From Clostridia bacterium (GTDB taxonomy: Bacteria > Bacillota > Clostridia > Oscillospirales > Acutalibacteraceae), in contig JAFWYP010000021.1 of assembly GCA_017517665.1 (NCBI GenBank), forward strand, positions 1 through 64,000: a stretch of 64,000 nt of DNA, given 5' to 3'. Positions 61,791-64,000 of the stretch are shown in pieces. Under the pieces are notes generated by a model. It saw nothing but the letters and a program-made list of their open reading frames with translations. It was not told the DNA's origin and did no database searches. How positions within the stretch are numbered: position 1 is the stretch's first letter; each line of letters starts with the position of its first letter. Both the position numbers and the translations under genes were made by a program.

Positions 61791-62371
61791 TTGGTAACAC
61801 CTGCTTTCAAAAGTTCTTCTGAAACAACCTTCATAAGTTTTTCGTTTGCTTCTTCGAGGTTATCGGAAACCGTAATCGGATCCATAAACTGTATTTTAAT
61901 ACTTCTTTCAAATGCCTTATATTTACCCGTGATAACAAAGGGAATAATCGGGGTGCGGGTATCTCTTGCCATTTTTACTGCGCCGAATTTAAAGGGCATG
62001 ATGATATCTTCGGTGCGGTTGATTGTTCCTTCGGGGAAAATACCGATAAGTTTTTCGTCGTTAAGATACTTAACGGCAGTTTCAAGCGCCGCCTTATCCT
62101 TTGTTCTTCTGTTAACGGGAATAATACCGAGATTCTTGAAGATTATCTTGAGAGGTCCTCTCATGAGTTCATCCTTTGCAAGGTAATGAACGCATCTGTC
62201 CGTTGCACAGCCGACGAGAATGCAGTCAAAATAGTTTGTGTGATTACCTGCAAGAATGATTCTTCCTGTCTGAGGTATGCGGTTTTTGCCGATGATTGTA
62301 GGCTTGTAAATTGCTTTGAAAATTGCGCCGAGAGGGCGTCTTATCATCCTGTAAAGGAAAGGTTCTTTCAT
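61787..62371 (-). CDS. PlsC-like acyltransferase (first in cluster)
   Basis: A 194-residue acyltransferase with NHTNYFD (H-x4-D, near residue 43) and IGIFPEGTINR. It is closest in sequence to the third PlsC-like protein of the cluster (both have TPFKFGAVKMA- or MPFKFGAVKMA-like and SIKIQF segments), which suggests duplication. ATG at 62371 follows CGGAGG. It heads the five-gene minus-strand block that contains the dehydratase/activase pair. Acyl or substrate preference is unknown. Confidence 0.92.
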   Translation of the reverse strand: MKEPFLYRMIRRPLGAIFKAIYKPTIIGKNRIPQTGRIILAGNHTNYFDCILVGCATDRCVHYLAKDELMRGPLKIIFKNLGIIPVNRRTKDKAALETAVKYLNDEKLIGIFPEGTINRTEDIIMPFKFGAVKMARDTRTPIIPFVITGKYKAFERSIKIQFMDPITVSDNLEEANEKLMKVVSEELLKAGVTK

Positions 62372-62428
62372 TTTTGTCCTCCGTTATATATAAAATTTTT
62401 TAAAATATATAATACAGTATCCATAAAT

Positions 62429-62458
62429 AAAAAAGGCGAAGCTGAAAAAGCTCCGCCT
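62429..62458 (-). terminator. Terminator of the sigma factor unit
   Basis: GGCGGAGCT and AGCTTCGCC on the minus strand pair (one G-T) around a five-base loop, followed by six T, separating the sigma factor unit from the acyltransferase cluster. Confidence 0.85.
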
Positions 62459-62473
62459 TAATTCACTTACCCA

Positions 62474-62656
62474 TTAAAAAGTGTTTGTTGTTTTTTCTTT
62501 GATTACCGCAATCAGTTTGAATTTTCCGCTTTTCATTTTGTTTAAAGTGCTGTACCGAGCGCAGTTTTTGACGATTTGATGCTTAACAGATTCTTCAATA
62601 TCAATGCAGCCCATGACTCTTTTGTATTCGTTGAGATGCTTGTTGTTAAGTGTCAT
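62474..62656 (-). CDS. Small protein, probable truncated anti-sigma factor remnant
   Basis: A 60-residue protein whose N-terminus (NNKHLNEYKRVMGCIDIEESVKHQIVKNC) resembles the cytoplasmic start of DUF4179-type membrane anti-sigma factors that accompany ECF sigma factors in clostridia. It stops after GKFKLIAVI, where homologues would enter the transmembrane helix, and a terminator follows directly. It overlaps the sigma factor gene by 11 bases. It may be a remnant, or a short soluble anti-sigma protein. The assignment rests on position and a faint pattern. Confidence 0.5.
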   Translation of the reverse strand: MTLNNKHLNEYKRVMGCIDIEESVKHQIVKNCARYSTLNKMKSGKFKLIAVIKEKTTNTF

Positions 62657-63152
62657 TCAAATCATTCCTTTCAAGCTCACGTTTGAGCAGATTTCTTCCG
62701 TATTGAAGTCTTTTGCGTACGGTAACGGGTGATGTGTTTGTTATATCTGCAATTTCATTGGCTTTATAGCCTTCGATATAATACAAATCAAGCACAATCT
62801 TATATTTCACGGGCAATCGCATAATCAGTTCAAAAATATCTCTGTCATTATCACTTATTCCGATGTGACGGAGCTCATCAAGATTTTCAACAGCGTGCTT
62901 GCTGTTGAGTCTTGCCATATTCTTGCTTGTGTTGGTTGCAACCTTGATAAGCCATGCTTTTTCATGCTCCGAATCCTTGAAAAGAGGAGCTTTGGTTAAA
63001 TATTTCAAAAAAGTTTCCTGCAAAGCATCTTCGGCATCATGTTTGTTGCACAGAATACCGTAGCATATACGGAAAAGCATCTGACTGTATTTTTCAACCG
63101 CATATTCAATGTGGCGTAATTCGTTATTGTAATGAGCGGTAACTGCACACAC
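62646..63152 (-). CDS. ECF-type sigma-70 family RNA polymerase sigma factor
   Basis: A 168-residue sigma factor with region 2 (YSQMLFRICYGILCNKHDAEDALQETFLKYL) and region 4 (LPVKYKIVLDLYYIEGYKANEIADITN, then SPVTVRKRLQYGRNLLKREL). The length and lack of regions 1 and 3 fit the extracytoplasmic-function group. GTG at 63152 has GGAGG nine bases upstream. A promoter lies at 63191-63219 and an AAAGGG/CCCTTT hairpin (63169-63190) in the leader could influence initiation. Its regulon is unknown; the adjoining short gene seems to be a truncated anti-sigma factor. Confidence 0.92.
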   Translation of the reverse strand: MCAVTAHYNNELRHIEYAVEKYSQMLFRICYGILCNKHDAEDALQETFLKYLTKAPLFKDSEHEKAWLIKVATNTSKNMARLNSKHAVENLDELRHIGISDNDRDIFELIMRLPVKYKIVLDLYYIEGYKANEIADITNTSPVTVRKRLQYGRNLLKRELERNDLNDT

Positions 63153-63190
63153 AGCAACCCACCTCCCGAAAGGGCATAACTATACCCTTT

Positions 63191-63219
63191 ATAATATATA
63201 AAACACTTAAAAACAACAA
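63191..63219 (-). promoter_or_regulatory. Probable promoter of the ECF sigma factor
   Basis: TTGTTG and TATTAT are 17 bases apart on the minus strand; the -35 match is weak. Confidence 0.45.
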
Positions 63220-63285
63220 AATGTGATATTTATTTTGTGAACAAATTGTAAACTTATTCTTTCTTATATTATTTTATCACATTTT
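63218..63285. repeat. Long-range inverted repeat between sigma factor and nanE
   Basis: AAAATGTGATA (63218-63228) and TATCACATTTT (63275-63285) are perfect 11-base inverted arms separated by 46 bases in a very A/T-rich divergent control region. They may be two half or full sites for a common regulator. Confidence 0.5.
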
Positions 63286-63307
63286 TGAAAAACAAACAAG
63301 TAAAAAG

Positions 63308-63336
63308 TTGAAATTTCTGTTATGTTATGCTATAAT
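63308..63336 (+). promoter_or_regulatory. Promoter of nanE, placed for a leaderless transcript
   Basis: TTGAAA (63308-63313) and TATAAT (63331-63336) are 17 bases apart. The ATG of nanE begins eight bases after the -10, where transcription should start. Confidence 0.75.
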
Positions 63337-63343
63337 CCGAGTT

Positions 63344-64000
63344 ATGGAAAAGAAAACAAACAAAGAAATTTTAAAGCAAATCGAAGGCGGACTTATTGTT
63401 TCCTGCCAAGCCCTGTCAACAGAGCCATTATATGACAGCTACATAATGAGCAAAATGGCTTATGCTGCATTCCTCGGCGGTGCTGTGGGAATAAGAGCAA
63501 ATACTGTTGTTGACATTCTGGCTATCAGGGAAAGAGTTGACCTTCCGATTATCGGAATCATCAAGGAAGTGTATGACGACAGCGATGTTTACATCACTCC
63601 TACGATGAAAGAAGTTGATGCGCTTGTTGAAATCGGCTGCGATATTATTGCAGTTGATGCAACAAACAGACTCAGACCGAATGGTGTAACCTTTGAAGAA
63701 TTCTTCAAAGAAGTGCGTGCGAAATATCCCGAGCAGCTTTTCATGGCAGATACCTCCTGCTTTGAAGAGGGTAAGCTTGCGCTTGAACTCGGATTTGATC
63801 TTCTCGGCACAACCATGAGCGGCTATACTCCTTATACAAAAGGCACATCTCTGCCCGATTTCACGCTTATGAAGCGTTATAAGGAGGAACTCGGTGCAAC
63901 TGTTATTGCCGAGGGCGGTATATGGGCACCCGATGAGCTTGTGAAGGCTTTTGAGAGCGGTGCACACGCAGCAGTAGTCGGTACGGCTATTACAAGACCC
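63344..64000 (+). CDS. nanE: N-acetylmannosamine-6-phosphate 2-epimerase (C-terminus cut by window edge)
   Basis: The first 219 residues of NanE, which interconverts ManNAc-6-phosphate and GlcNAc-6-phosphate in sialic acid catabolism. GGLIVSCQALSTEPLYDS, RANTVVDI, PIIGIIKE (catalytic Lys), IAVDATNRLRP, LGTTMSGYTPYT and VIAEGGIWAP (Glu) mark the TIM barrel and active site. No ribosome binding site lies ahead of ATG at 63344, and the promoter suggests a leaderless mRNA. It opens a plus-strand unit that probably continues with more sialic acid genes outside the window. Confidence 0.95.
   Translation, partial: MEKKTNKEILKQIEGGLIVSCQALSTEPLYDSYIMSKMAYAAFLGGAVGIRANTVVDILAIRERVDLPIIGIIKEVYDDSDVYITPTMKEVDALVEIGCDIIAVDATNRLRPNGVTFEEFFKEVRAKYPEQLFMADTSCFEEGKLALELGFDLLGTTMSGYTPYTKGTSLPDFTLMKRYKEELGATVIAEGGIWAPDELVKAFESGAHAAVVGTAITRP

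Noticed and set aside
63428..63967. 179-residue open frame on the minus strand at the right edge
   Set aside because: It is the antisense of nanE, whose own frame is clear but runs off the window.
1..64000. CRISPR arrays, tRNA or rRNA genes, insertion sequences, prophage
   Set aside because: I looked for direct repeats with regular spacers, cloverleaf ends, transposase or integrase motifs and found none.

Overview
The window looks like a chromosomal segment from a low-GC, spore-forming, strictly anaerobic Firmicute, probably a gut clostridium of the Oscillospirales/Ruminococcaceae type. This is inferred from three things: SpoIVA behind a sigma-E-like promoter, the Firmicutes housekeeping string (RNase J, GdpP, L9, DnaB, TilS, Hpt, FtsH), and a dense set of sugar-degrading enzymes without signal peptides. 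I see no tRNA, rRNA, CRISPR array, insertion sequence or prophage. There is no gene-free stretch above 300 bases; the largest gaps are about 205 (10657-10861), 218 (24121-24338), 184 (7271-7454) and 191 bases (63153-63343).

Region 1 (1-19745 plus 29758-32775) is a glycan-foraging region. On the minus strand lie the start of a GH92 alpha-mannosidase, a GH95 alpha-L-fucosidase, an atypical Gfo/Idh/MocA oxidoreductase, an ICMT-like methyltransferase, an unassigned TIM-barrel-type glycosidase candidate and a five-bladed-propeller glycosidase candidate. From a divergent promoter region run an MFS sugar transporter and a GH127 enzyme broken by a one-base frameshift. Then come a GH42-like enzyme, a membrane-anchored parallel beta-helix protein, and an operon of ROK kinase, SIS isomerase, GH2 glycosidase and Gfo/Idh oxidoreductase. 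A LacZ-type GH2 and, at the right edge, NanE (ManNAc-6-P epimerase) fit a diet of mucin, N-glycans and arabinosides. Most enzymes appear cytoplasmic, so imported oligosaccharides are probably degraded inside the cell.

Region 2 (19860-29602) is mixed: a YetF-like membrane protein with a DUF4363 partner, an NSS sodium symporter, a two-subunit aconitase X, a small clostridial protein, a BlaI/BlaR1-type pair with two clear operators and a very large receptor ectodomain, a UPF0340 protein and an ECF S component.

Region 3 (32820-49918) is core: SpoIVA, a secreted lipase-like hydrolase, a YhhN lysoplasmalogenase-like protein, RNase HI, a sugar nucleotidyltransferase fused to a phosphomannomutase-like domain that has lost its catalytic motifs, then rnj-gdpP-rplI-dnaB-tilS-hpt-ftsH-trmB.

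Region 4 (49951-55003) holds a zinc-uptake operon, zur-znuA-znuC-znuB, a secreted metallophosphoesterase and a TraX-like membrane protein.

Region 5 (55022-62371) is the most interesting. Two genes resembling 2-hydroxyacyl-CoA dehydratase and its ATP-dependent activase lie between three PlsC-type acyltransferases on one strand. From what I recall of the two-gene plasmalogen locus of Clostridium perfringens, I infer an anaerobic plasmalogen (vinyl-ether lipid) synthesis cluster. The YhhN protein elsewhere in the window, a family that includes lysoplasmalogenases, fits that reading. The window ends with an ECF-type sigma factor, a truncated anti-sigma remnant, and nanE, whose promoter implies a leaderless mRNA.
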